NCBI RefSeq assembly: GCF_027595985.1
Contig: NC_073311.1
Span: forward strand, 47,175,438-47,239,437
DNA: 64,000 bases
Source of the DNA: Sorex araneus
Taxonomy: Eukaryota > Chordata > Mammalia > Eulipotyphla > Soricidae
Direction of reading: 5' to 3'
The translations under genes and the position numbers were made by a program. This document shows positions 11,101-62,278 of this stretch, in pieces; the stretch's first letter is position 1, and every line of letters starts with the position of its first letter. The notes under the pieces were generated by a model. It saw nothing but the letters and a program-made list of their open reading frames with translations. It did not search any database and had not been told where the DNA came from.

Positions 11101-11951
11101 AATGTTGAGACTTAAAGAAAATGACAAACTGCCCCCTTGCTGCTGTGGATCTACTTCCGTCCCTCTCTGTAAATACCAGAGCCCTGTTAGCTACCCCATC
11201 GTTTTGATCTGTGCCACACCATCTTTTTTCTGGTCCACCCATGGGAGGTACTGAAGATCAACCTAGACATGAGGAAAGCAAACGGCTAAGGAGCCAAAAG
11301 ACCCCCAAGTGGGCTGACTCTTAGCCCTTACCAATGCCTACTGACCTTCCCACTCCCTGCAGATGTGACGACTCAATCCCACCCCTCCTTCCCAGGCCCT
11401 GGGCTCCCCAAAGCAGCACACACACAGCAGCCACTCTCCCCGGCCCACTGATCCAGGGTCAAGCTACTGGTCGACCTCAACTGGCCAGCCACAAACAGTC
11501 AGACCAAGTTTGTTCAGTGACCACGCGGGGGGCTCGCTCTCTGCACGAGGCCCACAGAGCACCCCCATCGCTCTTGACCCCCTTGCAGAAGCACTTGGGA
11601 TTACTTGAAGAGGATGCGCCCTTCGCCCTTCTGCATCCTTCCCCACACCGATCCACGCCACCTCCAGTAGGCAGCCGGTCCTCTGGGAGGTGCGGAAAGC
11701 CAACGCCAATTAAGACCCCCTCCCCGCAATTCTGAGTGACAGCCGACGAGACTGGCAGAGAGCCCACTTCTCCCTTGGAGGTACCAGCTCCAGACTGCAA
11801 ACTTGGCCAAGCCAGATGGCACAAATCCTTTTTTCAGTCTCCAGTGCTGGCCAGCAATGAGGCAACCAACTCGTTCGCTCCGGTCACCGCTCCCCCTTCC
11901 TCCTGCTCCCCGCCCCCATCCCCACCTGCCCCTGCGCGCGAGGAGGGGGAG

Positions 11952-50587
<38,636 letters not shown>

Positions 50588-51519
50588 CTATAAAGTCAGG
50601 AAATGAAATGTTACTCGGGGAATGGAGCAGATGCAAATCAGCCATTGAGGGAGTTTGGAAAATAAATACAGATGTTACTTGTTGGCAGAACCGACAATAA
50701 CCAAAACAAAGATTTGAAATAACCCCATCACGTCTCTCATTTATAGCAAAAACACCCTTCTCCCAGCAACAGAACACATCGGGTTTGAAGAGCCTGGGGT
50801 TGGAGGGGGTGGGGTGTTGGGGTTGATTTTTCTGCGGGGGGCGGGGAGGGGAGTGGGGGGAGGTTGGTTTGTTTTTCATAAAGTGGAGGCTGCTTAACAC
50901 GACCAGATTGATTTACCCAAAGAATTCTGATCCTCTGGAAAAAAGAAAAGAGAGGAGCTCAACTTACAGGGTATCGATGATTAAACATGAGTAAGTGATA
51001 TTAGCATCTCTACCAGGCAGCTGCTGCGCGGAGCAGCTCGGAAAGGCCTGATTGCAAAGCTCGAAGCCAGAGCGGCCTCCGGCCTCTCCTGTGTTTACAT
51101 GACGGCTCCGACGCCAAATCCTTCCCGAATCTCCCCTCTGCACCAAGGCACCTTCCGCAGCATGTGATGCGAGCGGAAAAAGACTCCTCTGGAGATGACT
51201 CCGGGGGGTGGGGGCGGGGGGGTGAACAAAGGCCGTGACAGCGAGCCCAGGTTGATTGCAGAGCGCTACGCCCAGATCCTCTGCAAATCCAAACTGCCGA
51301 GAGTTGCCAGGGCCCCCCCGGCACAGAGCAATTACCCAAAGGTGCCCATCAGCAAAGGGGCATCAGACGACAGCAGGCACCCACTAAGGAAAACGACTTG
51401 CACACCAACAGGTCAGTGGGGATCTAATCGGCCTCCACCCTGGGAGGGGGACACGGAACAGTTTCCAAGGTAACAAGGAAGCCTAAGGGCTAATTTGCTG
51501 CCCACTCTAAAACCTGCTT

Positions 51520-51700
51520 GGGGGCGCGGGGGGAAGCGACAGTCCAGTGGGTAGGACACCTGCCTTGCACATGGCTGACCTGGGTTTGACAAGCATCCCT
51601 TAGGTTTCCCCAAGCACTGCCAAGAGTGGTCCCTGGGTGCAGAGCCAGGAGGAAGCCCTGAGCATCGCCACGTGTGGCCCCCCCAAACCATAAAGAAATC
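51520..51700 (+). mobile_element. Diverged SOR-type SINE
   Basis: CAGTCCAGTGGGTAGGACAC, CCTTGCACATGGCTGACCTG, GCCAGGAGGAAGCCCTGAGC and ATCGCCACGTGTGGCCC. The B box is partly deleted. Confidence 0.75.
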
Positions 51701-53604
51701 CGTTTAAAGCCTGTTTAGTTCCCTCCAAACTGGTTCCCCAAGGATCTCGTGTCTCACCTGCTCCCCCACCCCCTCCTTCCTAGATGAAACGCCACCAGAC
51801 CACCCCTCTGAGTTAGAAAGCCCCCACTGGGTCCAGAGACACCCCCCTCCCAGTTATCAGCCGCCCTAACCGGGGACAGCGCCACACCTGTGAGCGTTCA
51901 CCACTTCCGCCCCTCGGGGTCCCGAGAAACCCCATCCAGGTCTCTGATCATGCCAGGAGCTGGGACCTCGGAGGGGCTCCCGCTACAGGGGGTTCCAGGT
52001 CCCAGCATCTCCCCGTGGCAGGGCCCAACCCGATGGCCAGGAGGTGGGTCAGGTGCCGCCCTATGACACTCCTGGGGAGTCCACTCGCGGCTGCCTTGAT
52101 TCGCACCGTGCCTGGCACCTGGCAGGCCTGAGAAAGCACGTGGGCCCCAGGCAGGCAGGTCTCTAGAAAGGGAAAGAGGGAAAGAGGGAGCGGAATAAGG
52201 GAGGCGGGGGCCGGGGAGGGAAGGGGGGCCGGGGAGGCAGATATTCTTAGTTGATGAGAGGCCAGACCTGGGAATCAGGCGCCTGCAACAGTGCACTGGA
52301 GCAAAATATAAAATGACGAAGACTCATCGCTGTCCAGTACCACGGCCAAGAGTGAGAGAAAGTGGGCTCCGGGTTTGACTTCTGACATCCACCCACCAGT
52401 GTGGGCCATCGAGGCACACGGAAAACGCCGGACGCCCAGAAGCACACCCCCGCTCCCTCTGGTCTGTGCTGGAGCTCACGGCTGCAGAGATGAACGAGTT
52501 CCCAGCTTCTCGCTCCCCCTTTCGCCCCGGTGCCAGGCTCAGAGCGACCCCGGGCCCTCGGGAGAGCCCCATTCAGGCTTCCCGCTGACGTCACGGGCGG
52601 AGATAGGACTGGAAGGCTTTATTTAATCTGCGCGGGGCCTGGGAGCCGAGAGCTGGGGAGGGGCGGGAGCAGACAGTGATTATGCACGGGGGCCCTGGAG
52701 GATGTGGGTGGCAGCTGGACCGAGTCCTACATTCCTCCCTGAACTAGAGATGGGCCCAGGCTGGAAACCACCCCTTCAATTAGGCTGCACTCGCCACCCC
52801 CCCCAACCCCGAGAGGTTGTAGCAATGTCAAATGACAATAGGGCTGAATTCTTCACCCAGGTCAGGGCAGAGGGGCCCCATTGTGGGGGTGGCGGCAGAG
52901 AAAGGAAGTTCACTTGTTCACCACCCCAAACACGGAGCAAAGGGCCCAGGGCCCCGTGGTGCCCGGCCAACACCCCCAGCCCGGGGCGAACATTCTAATA
53001 AAACCCCAGTGGGTACCAAGGAGACAAGGACCCCACCATGCCCCCCGCCACGGAGGCTGCGCCCCACAAAACACTTCCTCCCATGAATCTTCTGTTGGGA
53101 ATGCCAGCCAGCACATCCTGGGGCCCCTCTTCCAAAGGCGGGGTGGGAATCACGAGGCAAATGCTAGAAATCACTTGGAACTCAGCAGCCACCCAGGCGA
53201 CAGAGGAAACACAGTTTGATTCGCAAAGGTCGAGACGGGCCTCACCCTACGTGATGGCACTGGCCGTGGGCCACTGATCAACACAAACCATGGGAAGACA
53301 GGAGCACTTGTCCCTGGAGCACTTCCTGTTTGGGAGGGGGGCCCTCAGGCCCCACCAGCCCCTCCGTCAGCCTCCCTGACCCTGAAGGCTGAAAAGGCCA
53401 CTTCTCCACCTCCTTCTCGTCTCTGTCTTCCCTCGCCATGGCTGGGTGCCCATACCCCACTCCTGGCCCAGACGGCCCTGCATGGCTGTCTCGTGTTGAA
53501 AGGCTTGCTTAGGGAGAGGAGGGCCAGCTCTCCAGGGCGCCTCTGTCTCCTATCAAGGAGCGGCTGCTTCAAGAACGTGGAAAGATAAACCAGGCCCCAG
53601 GTCC

Positions 53605-53830
53605 TGTGGAATGGCATCACGGTTCGGCATGTGTCTGACCCGAAACTCCCTCGATAGCTGTGTGACCTGGGGCAGGTTGCTTAACCGCCCTGTGCTCTGC
53701 CTTCTGTCAAGCTGGGAAGTAACTGCCTCCGGGTGCCCAGGAGGATTCAATGTTGAAGAGCTTTGGACACATCCTGGCCCAGGGTAAGTGCTCGGCAAGG
53801 GTCCATCCAGGAGAGGACTTCCTGCCTTGG
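53605..53830 (+). mobile_element. MIR, nearly full
   Basis: GATAGCTGTGTGACCTGGGG CAGGTTGCTTAACCGCCCTG TGC, AGGATTCAATGTTG and GGCCCAGGGTAAGTGCTCGG give the MIR in order from core to 3' end. Confidence 0.7.
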
Positions 53831-56089
53831 GCCCTTCCTCCGAGCACAGCCGAGCTTCCCCCGGGCAGAGCGAGAAAAGGTTCTGCATTTGTTCCCAAGG
53901 ACGCGGTGAGCGGGAGCCTCTCCCGGGTCCCTCAGCCCCACCCTCCCCCGAAAGCTCAGCCCAGGTGGAGCAGCCTCGGCCCACCAAGACCACCACACAC
54001 CGCGTGAGGCCAGACAGAAGGACTCCGGGCAGACGCCAGCCAAGCTGGCTCCCTCTTCCCTCCGAGGCTACCTGTCCCGGAAGGCCCTTCACTGACGTGG
54101 ACGTGAGCACCAAAGCCTCAGAGTCTGCCTGTAAGGAGGCTCCCCTCACTGATGCTGGGGGGGAGGTCCCTTAGGTTCGGCCAATCCCCCCCTACCCCGG
54201 GCCCCTCACTGAAAAGACGGGGGGCACGGGGGGCCACAGCACAGCCGGACCCAGCACTGAGCAAGAATGAAACGCAAAGCTGACCCATCAGTCAGGACCC
54301 GGGCAGCCGGGCAGCTGCGGATCTGGGGACTTTCCTGCTTCTGAACGTGAATCCCAACACCCCCACCCCCACCCCCTCACCCCAGAACCCTGAAGTGCCA
54401 CTAAACGATCTGCAGGAAGGGCTGAGACTTCAGACCCATCTCTAAGCAGTGAGCAGCGTCCACGACCTGTGACGGGGCTGTGTGCAGCTGGCCGTGGAGG
54501 AGCTGAGCGCCATGCACCTTGGATGTCTCTGCCTCCCAGCCCAGCCGGGAGACCGCCGGTATCAGCACTCTGGGCTGGTCATCAGGCCAGGCATCCTCCG
54601 TGCCCAGCCTTGCTGAGGCAAGTGCCACAGGCCGAGCGTCCTGGTCTGCCAAGGAGGAAGGCGTGACTCCCTCCTGCAAGGTGGAAGTGGGGTCATGGCG
54701 GTGAGTGACCTTTCGGGGGCAGGGGTCACCAAGGGGAAGGCACGCAACCTTGCGTGGGGCTGGGGAAAGAGTGGCAGGTGTGAGCTCGGTATCACATGGT
54801 CCACGGGGCGCCACTAGACGGTCCACGTAATCCCCGCACGGCATGGCCAGCCCTAGCATTGCACCACCATACTGACAGGCCCAGAGTAAAGGCATCAGAG
54901 ACCCGAACAGGGGCAGCCGGGCCCTCGCTCCAGGCCCCGAATTCCAGCGAGAGTGCAGGTCACGTTCATGCAGCCAACTGCAGCAGTGCTCTGTGGGAGG
55001 GAGCCCCGAGTCTCTCTCCTGGGCCCAGGATTCTGATTCTGAGCCCTGAACCTGGAACCGGGTCCAATCAACAAAGATGGGAGTCGAATCAGCTGCCCGA
55101 GGCGCTGAGTTGATGCGATGCGGGAGAATCCCCCCTCCCCCCGACACTGCAGGGGTGCGTTATTAATGACACGGAGACGGGGAGCAGTAGACACTCAGCA
55201 GGGAGCAGCCCCCCGGAAGGAGGCGTTTCACGGTGGGGCGAAGTGGGGGTGACGGGGGAGTTGTCCTCACCCCGCCATGCCAGGGACCCCGCTTTCAGCT
55301 TTCAGTTCGAATCTTGATCCCGTTTCTGAAGCCCGCCTGGAGAGCACACACGAAGGGGTTGCCCGGGAGGTTTTTAATCCCAGATTTCTTTACGCGCTGA
55401 AAACACGGCTTTCAGCTCCTGACTTCGGCCCGCTACTGAGCCACTGACCTCAGGAACAATGACCCAGGAAGACAAAAGACCCAGCACACGGACTGTGTTT
55501 CCCGAGAGGAAAGGAAATGCATTCACAGAGTCTGCGCTGACCCAGAGCAACAGAACCAGGGGGCCAGCGAGGTGGGGTCAGGACGGTAAGAGACACGGCG
55601 GTCCGTTTTCTTTTCTGCTTTAGCCCCGGATGATTTTACAGATGAAGTGCAAAGAAAGAGGCTTGGGAGGTATGGGTGGGCTGCTAGCATCTTCCTCTCA
55701 GAAAACTGATTTTGGGCCATTAGAATGTGTGGCGAGGAGCAGACAGGGGAGAAACCGTAGCCGGGCTGCAAGCGGTCCCCCTGGGCAGCTCATTCATCAT
55801 GCGGCAGCTCCTGTGCTGCAAGGCAGACCCTCATTGTCTCTCGCCCAGAGCGGGACAGACAGGGCCCCGCTCCCCAGCCCCGCTGCAGAATCCATCTGCA
55901 GGCTTGTCAGCCGGCTAATTACCGCCGCCACCGCGCCAGGGGGGCTTGTCACACCTGCACCTCCAGCGACAGAGAAGGAGGACCCTGAGCCAGACAGCCT
56001 GCCTAGGCCAGCCCCTCCCCCCCGCAGCCCACCCCCCTACCCCGCGGCAGACTGCTTCCAGCCTCCAGAATCACCAGCACGCTCAACCG

Positions 56090-56137
56090 TGTGCAAGGTA
56101 CGTGTCCTACCCACTATACTAACCTCTCCAGCCCCAG
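56090..56137 (-). mobile_element. SINE head fragment
   Basis: GTGTGCAAGGTACGTGTCCT ACCCACTATACTAACCTCTCCAGCCCC is the tRNA-like head of an older SINE on minus; the body is missing. Confidence 0.6.
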
Positions 56138-56163
56138 GGAAAATGATTTCCAGACTCTGTGAT

Positions 56164-56340
56164 CAGAGCTGGAGCGATAGCCCAGTGGGTAGGGCATTTG
56201 CCTTGCACGCGGCCGACCTGAGTTCGATCCCCAGCATCCCATATGGACCCCTGAGCACCACCAGGAGTCATTCCTGAGTGCAGAGCCAGGAGTAATCCCT
56301 GTGCATCGCCGGGTGTGACTCAAAAGGAAATAAAAATAAA
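56164..56340 (+). mobile_element. SOR-type SINE (type A) with TSD
   Basis: AGAGCTGGAGCGATAGCCCA, GAGTTCGATCCCCAGCATCC, GTGTGACTCAAAAGG and an A-rich tail. AGACTCTGTGAT (56152-56163) and AGACTCTATGAT (56341-56352) flank it. Confidence 0.92.
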
Positions 56341-57157
56341 AGACTCTATGATGGTGGAGTATAACCATCAGCTCTGTGTTATCGACTCAAGAGGGAGGCA
56401 TCTCCAGGGTAAAGGAGGGGACTGACTAACCACACAGAGTTGGGTATGGGGGGTGCTGACCACAGTTTGGGAGCTCAGCAGAGGTTTAGGAGGATCATTT
56501 TGACTCACCTGGTCAAAGGTACATCAAGACTGGGCAGCTGCCCTGCCAAGGCAGGTCCACGCCGTGCGATCAGATGAGGGTTATTATTATTTTCATGGAA
56601 CATGTTGTTATTGATAAATCGTGACCACACCCCAGTTCATCTGGTGAAGCTCTGGCCACCATTGTCACCCTCTGCCCCCATCCTCCCTATGGCTCCGCTG
56701 GGAGAGAGGGTCTATCAGGAGGTGACAGGTGAAACGAGGTCATGCGGCTTGGGCTAGGGCGGTTAAGGGAAGAGGAAGCAGCACGGGAGCATGTGCGGAC
56801 ATGAGGGGAGGCCCGTCGGGGGACACAGAGAGCAGGTGGCCGCCTGTGATCCCGGGAGAGACACCGTCTCTGCTCGCGCCTCCACTGGGCATCTGTCGTC
56901 CAGAGCGGAAAGGAAATGAATGTGGACTGCCCTGCCTCTGCAGGCCACCGTCCGTGCCGCCTACTTCACAGTCAGCCCCGAATCTCACAAGAGCGAGAGC
57001 CGTGCAAGGCGGCAAAGAGACCAGAGCAGGAACCACGACGGCCCTTGTACACCTGCCACCCGGGCCAAGAGAGACTCTGGCCCCACAGCACGTGTTTCCG
57101 GGACAGCGGAGTTGAACTGGGGAGTGTGGGAATGTTTTTATAAGAATGATTCCTTTT

Positions 57158-57677
57158 AGAGGGACAGACATAGAAGGACTGCACTCATTTGTTGAGTATA
57201 GAGTAACATCACATGAGGCTGACACCCAAGGACAGTAGATACAAGGGCCAGGAGGACTGCCCCATAGCTGGAAGCCTGCTTCATGAGCAGAGGGGAGAAG
57301 GCAGATGGAATAGAGAAGGGATCACTAAGAGAATGATGGCTGGAGGAACCAGTTGGGATGGGAGATGTGTGCCGAAAGTAGATAATGGACCAAACATGAT
57401 GACCTCTTCGTGTCTATGTTGCAAGCCATGATGCCCCAAAGTAGAGAGAGAGTATGGGGAATATTACCTGCCATGGAGTCAGGGGGAGAGTGAGAAAGGG
57501 GGGTGTATACTGGGGATATTGTTGGTGGGGAACGTGCACTGATGGAGGGATGGGTGTTTGATCAGGTGGTGGGGAACGTGCACTGGTAGAGGGATAGGTG
57601 TTTGGTCATTGTGTGATTGTAACCCAAATATGAAAGCTTGTAACTGTCTCACAGTGATTCAATAAAATAAAGTAAAA
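57158..57677 (+). mobile_element. 5'-truncated L1 3' end with perfect 16-base TSD
   Basis: GAGGGACAGACATAGAAGGA to CTCACAGTGATTCAATAAAA TAAAGTAAAA. The perfect duplication AAGAATGATTCCTTTT lies at 57142-57157 and 57678-57693. An internal 44-base tandem repeat (about 57522-57608, GGTGGGGAACGTGCACTG twice) is private to this copy. Confidence 0.93.
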
Positions 57678-57695
57678 AAGAATGATTCCTTTTGG

Positions 57696-57890
57696 CACCA
57701 GGGAGCTAGTCCAGGGGGTTAAGTGCTTGCTTTACAGGTGGCCAACCCCATTCGATTCCTGGCACTGTCTGGTTCCCCCTAGCACCACTAAGAATGACCC
57801 CTAAGCACAGAGACAGAAGTAGCCAAGTGGTCCGAGAGGGCTGCCAACTGTAGCCCAACATCCCCCCCACCATCAAAATAAGAAAGATTC
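57696..57890 (+). mobile_element. Older SINE next to the L1
   Basis: GCACCAGGGAGCTAGTCCAG, GTTAAGTGCTTGCTTTACAG, CATTCGATTCCTGGCACTG and CAAAATAAGAAAG tail. Confidence 0.65.
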
Positions 57891-58070
57891 CTGTCTCGCC
57901 CATCCACCCACTGCCATCAACCTAGTCCAGCACCACAGCTACTAAACCCAACAACTTACCCAGATGCAACAACAGATTCTAAGCTCCTCCCCTAGACACA
58001 ATGCAGCCCCCTTTCATTTACTCTCCCTGGTTCTGCAGGAGAGGGAAAAGTGACACTTAGAAAAGGAACC

Positions 58071-58122
<52 letters not shown>
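58071..58122. repeat. (CA)n microsatellite, about 26 units
   Basis: An uninterrupted CA array. Confidence 0.97.
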
Positions 58123-58124
<2 letters not shown>

Positions 58125-59794
58125 GTGGTTCCTAAAGACCTCATTCAAGCTGCGACCCAAGTAGGAGGATTCTTGGGGCAACCCTGCTTTCACCCGTTTT
58201 TATGTAGCAACCAATCTATGGGACCCTCGAGGCGACACAGAAACTCTCTAAGGATCCCTGGCAGGGGCACACTTCCTTACCCCCCAGCACTATGCCCCGA
58301 GGAAAGCAGCTTAGACACAGGACGTTTGAATAGTCCTGGACGATCTGGCCGCGGTGCTAATCAGAACAACTTGAGTCTGCAGCTAAACAAGGACACCCCT
58401 TCCTGGATCGACAAGCGTTTTATGGCAACACTTCATAAGAACCATTCCCTTACAACCAAACTGTCAAATCCAGCGACCACAGGCCCGAAACATCCCAGCT
58501 GAACCCAGCCAAGCTGCTCTCTGATGTACCGTACACACAAATACCAATATTCCCCAGATGTTCTCCATGTAAAACATTTGGGCCGAGACACCGCCCTCCT
58601 TCCCCCACCCTGCTCTCCCCACCCCAAGTTCTCCCATTTGTTTAATGGACTCCGAGAGTTCAACTCAAATATCCTGGAGTAGACATCTGAAGCCAGCCGG
58701 GCTGGGAGGCAGGCATCCCATCTGCAGAAGAGACACACGAGTGAATAAGACTCTCCGCCCTGAGATTTATGCTCCCGGCATCTTTAAGCAGGTCATAAAA
58801 TGTAAGCTATGTACGGATAATAAGGCAAGCTTGCTTTCAAGTGTGTTTCGGAGCCCATCCCGGGGCTAATCTAAGACGGATGTTGCAGCAGGAGTCAGGG
58901 GCTGGTGGCAGGCTGCGGAGACAGACCCAGCCCTCGCTCCTGACCGTCCTCCTTGGGAAAAGCAACTTAAAAATCTGCCACTTCAGCAACAACCAAAAGG
59001 ACGGCGGTCAAGGTCAGGTTTTTCTGCTGGAGTGAATGGAACAGGGTCTTCGTGCCTTGGCTCCAAAGTCACTCATCTCTCAGCTCCCCGAGCAAGGACT
59101 CAGGAAGGAGGAGGTGAAACGGGAGGCCAGGCTGGGCCAAGGACTGAGTGAGTGGGACCACCTGTCCCCGAAGGTATACCCGCTGAGCTTTCCTTCCAGA
59201 GTCATTCTAGCGCACTCCACGGCAGCCCATCTGCGGAAGCTGGAAAAAAACAATTAAGGCGAAAGGGTCCAGAGACAGCCCCAAGTGCAAGACCCACCCA
59301 GCCCGAGCCCGCCGGCGTCCTGGACGCCTTCACTCATGCGTACTTTTTGCTGTAGGGAAAAGAAGAATTTTATCTTTGACAAAGGTCACCCAAACAAATC
59401 AAACTTGATGACAGAAATGATAGACAAACTATAAATAGCAGACTTAAGGAAAACACAGTTCGGGGCACCACTCAGAAGTTTGTGGAGAAAACCTGGAGAA
59501 AAGGTTTAGTTCCCCTCCGAGGGACTTGAAGAGGATAAGACAGCATGATGGGGGGGGGGGCATGGGGGGTTGCACCTGAGAGATCCGGCTACGTTTTGGG
59601 GGGGGACAATGAACTCAAGCACAGGGCGTTTTCATGACCTAGACAAGCACAGTCAAACACGGCTCTGGAATTAACCCACTGGTGTCTGCCCTCCCCACGG
59701 CTTCACCGCTGCTTCCCTGACTGAGGCTCATGGTAGATGGAATCCTTGCAGGTGGAATGTACGGGACTACTCTCTGTTTTTCCCACCCATTTGT

Positions 59795-59796
59795 GT

Positions 59797-59837
<41 letters not shown>

Positions 59838-59842
59838 AGAGA

Positions 59843-59882
<40 letters not shown>
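59795..59882. repeat. Compound (GT)n-(GA)n microsatellite
   Basis: GT units at about 59799-59832, then GAGAGTGTGAGAG and about 21 GA units. Confidence 0.95.
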
Positions 59883-59887
<5 letters not shown>

Positions 59888-60279
59888 GGTCATCTCTCTT
59901 GAACAAAACTTGTTTAGAAAGATGGGGGGGAGGGGCAACGGGGGGGGGGAGGGTGTTCAAGAGAGGACACGGGCTTCTCCAGAATAGGAATAAATAAGTA
60001 CAGAAACACAGAGACAAACCAGCAAGAATCCTGTTCTAAGGAGAACACAGGCTTGAGGAGTAAGCCCGTTTCTCTTCCGTTAAGCCAATTACTCACCCAG
60101 ACCCCAGTCGGGCCAACTGTTCCAATATGGCAGCCACTGTGGCCCCTGGAGCACCACAAAAGTGGTGCCACAAGCCACACTCCATCCGAGGGCCACAAGC
60201 ACCCCACTGGCAGAGCTGTGCTCACTCAGCCAAGCAGAGGCAAAAAGAATGAGAAGACAGAAAATGTCCCCAGCTCCCC

Positions 60280-60325
<46 letters not shown>
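60280..60325. repeat. (CA)n microsatellite, about 22 units
   Basis: An uninterrupted AC/CA array. Confidence 0.97.
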
Positions 60326-60328
<3 letters not shown>

Positions 60329-61139
60329 CATGCCCGGAAACACTTTCCTAGTTCTGATGGTCACACGGACACGCCACAGACCCGGGTGGGAGTCAGAATC
60401 AGAAAACCACAAGGAAACCTTGAAACATGGGCGTGAAAGGACAAGGTCAGAGGACAAAGCGAGGGCGGGGGTGGGGTGGGTGGCGAGCCAGGGAACAGCT
60501 GGGCGGCTTTTAAGAGGCCATTTCGGGTCACTCCCTAGAAGAAGTCCCTCTGAGTGTCTCTCTGTCGCCCCCAGGGAACTCGGCAGGCCGGAAGGAAATG
60601 AGGGGGCACACAAAGGTCACTGCCACTGGGGCCCAGAGAGAAAACAAATGGGCCGCCAGCTTACGACTTAAGGGCAGTTTCTGAGGCAAGAGAGCAAAAA
60701 GGTCGCGGCCAGGCCCTGCGGGATGGCCCCGGACACACCAGTGCCCCCTAGAGGAGGCCCACAGGGAGTGGGGGGGTCAGGGGGTGCAGGGGTACAGGGC
60801 CTGCGTCCCCGTGGGTAAGGTTCCAGCTAGACCAGACGGGAGGAGATCTGCAGGAATGCAGCCCCTGGGTGGGGGAGCGAAGGAGGTACAGCCAGTGCCC
60901 CCGCAAAGGTCCACATGTCCCCACACACTTAACAACCACTCAGTGGAACGTTCCGGTATGTCTGCGAGCCTGGGTTCTCCGACAGCACATGCGCCAGGAG
61001 GCAGAAGCGGCTCACTGCCCACGGGCTGCTACACCCAGAGAACGGGATGAATGCGGGTGGACAGAGAGAACGACAGAGAGAGGTAAGTGTGACCCCCGTC
61101 CCTTCTCCCAACAACAACAACAACAACACAAGCAAGATC

Positions 61140-61270
61140 CGGGCTGGAGAGGTAGCTCAGTGAGCTGAACACATTCTTTGCCTGCAGAAGACCCACATTC
61201 CAGCTCCTTCGCCACACTGTCCCCTGAGCGCCATCAGGGGCAGGGAGTGGGGAAGGGAAGAAACAGAAAC
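61140..61270 (+). mobile_element. Old SINE
   Basis: CCGGGCTGGAGAGGTAGCTC AGTGAGCTG head, ATTCCAGCTCC weak B box and CCCTGAGCGCCATCAGGGGC body, followed by an A-rich stretch. Confidence 0.6.
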
Positions 61271-61271
61271 A

Positions 61272-61435
61272 GCCTGGGCCAGAGAAGTAACTCACTGGGT
61301 GAGTTATGTGGGTGAGTGGGGTCGGTGCACCCGGGCACACAGGCTCCATCCCTGGCACTGCAGATGGTTCCCTGAGCACGGCCAGGAGCACTGCTGGGTG
61401 GGAGCCCCCCGCCCCCCCGCAAAGCAAACAAGTGG
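61272..61435 (+). mobile_element. Old SINE in tandem with the previous one
   Basis: GGGCCAGAGAAGTAACTCAC TGGGTGAG head, CATCCCTGGCACTGCAGATG and CCCTGAGCACGGCCAGGAGC body, then CAAAGCAAACAAG. Confidence 0.6.
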
Positions 61436-61669
61436 TTCTGCACTAAAACAGATCAATCAGCCACTCAATTCCGGAATTCTGTCCTTGCCGTTTCTTGGAG
61501 CCCCCGGCTTTGTTTCCCCCAATTCCTCCCCCTCCTCCATCATTCCAGGAGACCGGCACCTGTTGAACCGTTACTTTTATTTACTCCTGTCTCATTCCCC
61601 TGACCCTGAAAAGAGCCTCCAATCGTTGGGAAAGACGAGTAAGGAGAGGCTCCTAAAAAAATCTCAGGG

Positions 61670-61755
61670 CTGGGACAAATGGAGACGTCACTGGCGCCCG
61701 CTCAAGTAAATCGATGAACAACGGGGATAACAGCAACAGTGATACAGTGATTTAT
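61670..61755 (+). mobile_element. Type B SINE with its middle deleted
   Basis: GGGCTGGGACAAATGGAGAC joins the head start to the distal body (GCCCGCTCAAGTAAATCGAT GAACAACGGGG). It ends AACAGCAACAGTGATACAGTGAT, the same kind of non-A tail. Confidence 0.75.
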
Positions 61756-62188
61756 TTACTGTTAAGATTTGCCTCAGTCTCTCCAAATTTCCTCCCAGAC
61801 GTGGCCCGCACCACACGCCCCTCCAAAGGAAAGCAAGGTCACCGCGGCACTACCAGTGAGCTCGGCACCCACGGCAGTCAGAGGTGATGACATGTATGAC
61901 ACCAGCCACTCGGGGTGATCTGGCTCTGAGGCTGTGACCGCCTGAGCCAGGGAGCTAATCTCTATTTCACGGGGATCCGCGATGGTGCTTTTCAGCGCCA
62001 CGTGCGTCCACATTAGCTAGCGGACAGTTGGGGCCCGGGAGAGATTCTCAGGGGCCCAGGGGAGAGGTGGGCTCTCGGAAGGCCCGACTGAGCTGCTCTC
62101 CCCAGCACCAGGCGCCTGGCTCTGGACGTTGAAAGCATGAGGTCAGGGACAAGGCGGTGGCAGGGTGACGCAGCCCGGCTGAATCCCA

Positions 62189-62278
62189 GGGACAATGGTT
62201 CAAGCGTAGCCAACAGTGGCCAAAGTCTGTCCAGGGACTGTGGTTCAAGCGTAGCCAGCAGTCACCGAGGGCTGTCCT
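62189..62278. repeat. Two-copy 45-bp tandem repeat
   Basis: GGGACAATGGTTCAAGCGTA at 62189 and GGGACTGTGGTTCAAGCGTA at 62234, each followed by GCCANCAGT and ending CTGTCC; about 80% alike. Confidence 0.8.

Larger units (their letters stand above)
8740..11951 (-). other. NUAK1: Probable NUAK1 3' UTR (about 3.2 kb)
   Basis: The sequence following the TAG stop is free of recognisable shrew SINEs and L1s over about 3 kb, unlike the introns, which suits a long conserved 3' UTR. The distal 350 bases (8750-9100) are AT-rich with several ATTTA motifs on the minus strand. A minus-strand AATAAA lies at 8759-8764, with a T/GT-rich stretch beyond it (8702-8721), as expected around a cleavage site near 8740. 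The 3' end is inferred from the sequence. An earlier AATAAA at 9062-9067 is an alternative. Confidence 0.55.

Noticed and set aside
53553-54149. 198-residue minus-strand open frame
   Set aside because: Overlaps a MIR and GC-rich intron DNA; no similarity that I can recognise.
54401-55147. 248-residue minus-strand open frame in intron 1
   Set aside because: GC-rich intron sequence, no conserved motif, composition unlike a real domain, no splice or start context.
58071-58122. CRISPR-like or satellite array
   Set aside because: A plain CA dinucleotide repeat; no spacers, and CRISPR is not expected in a mammal.
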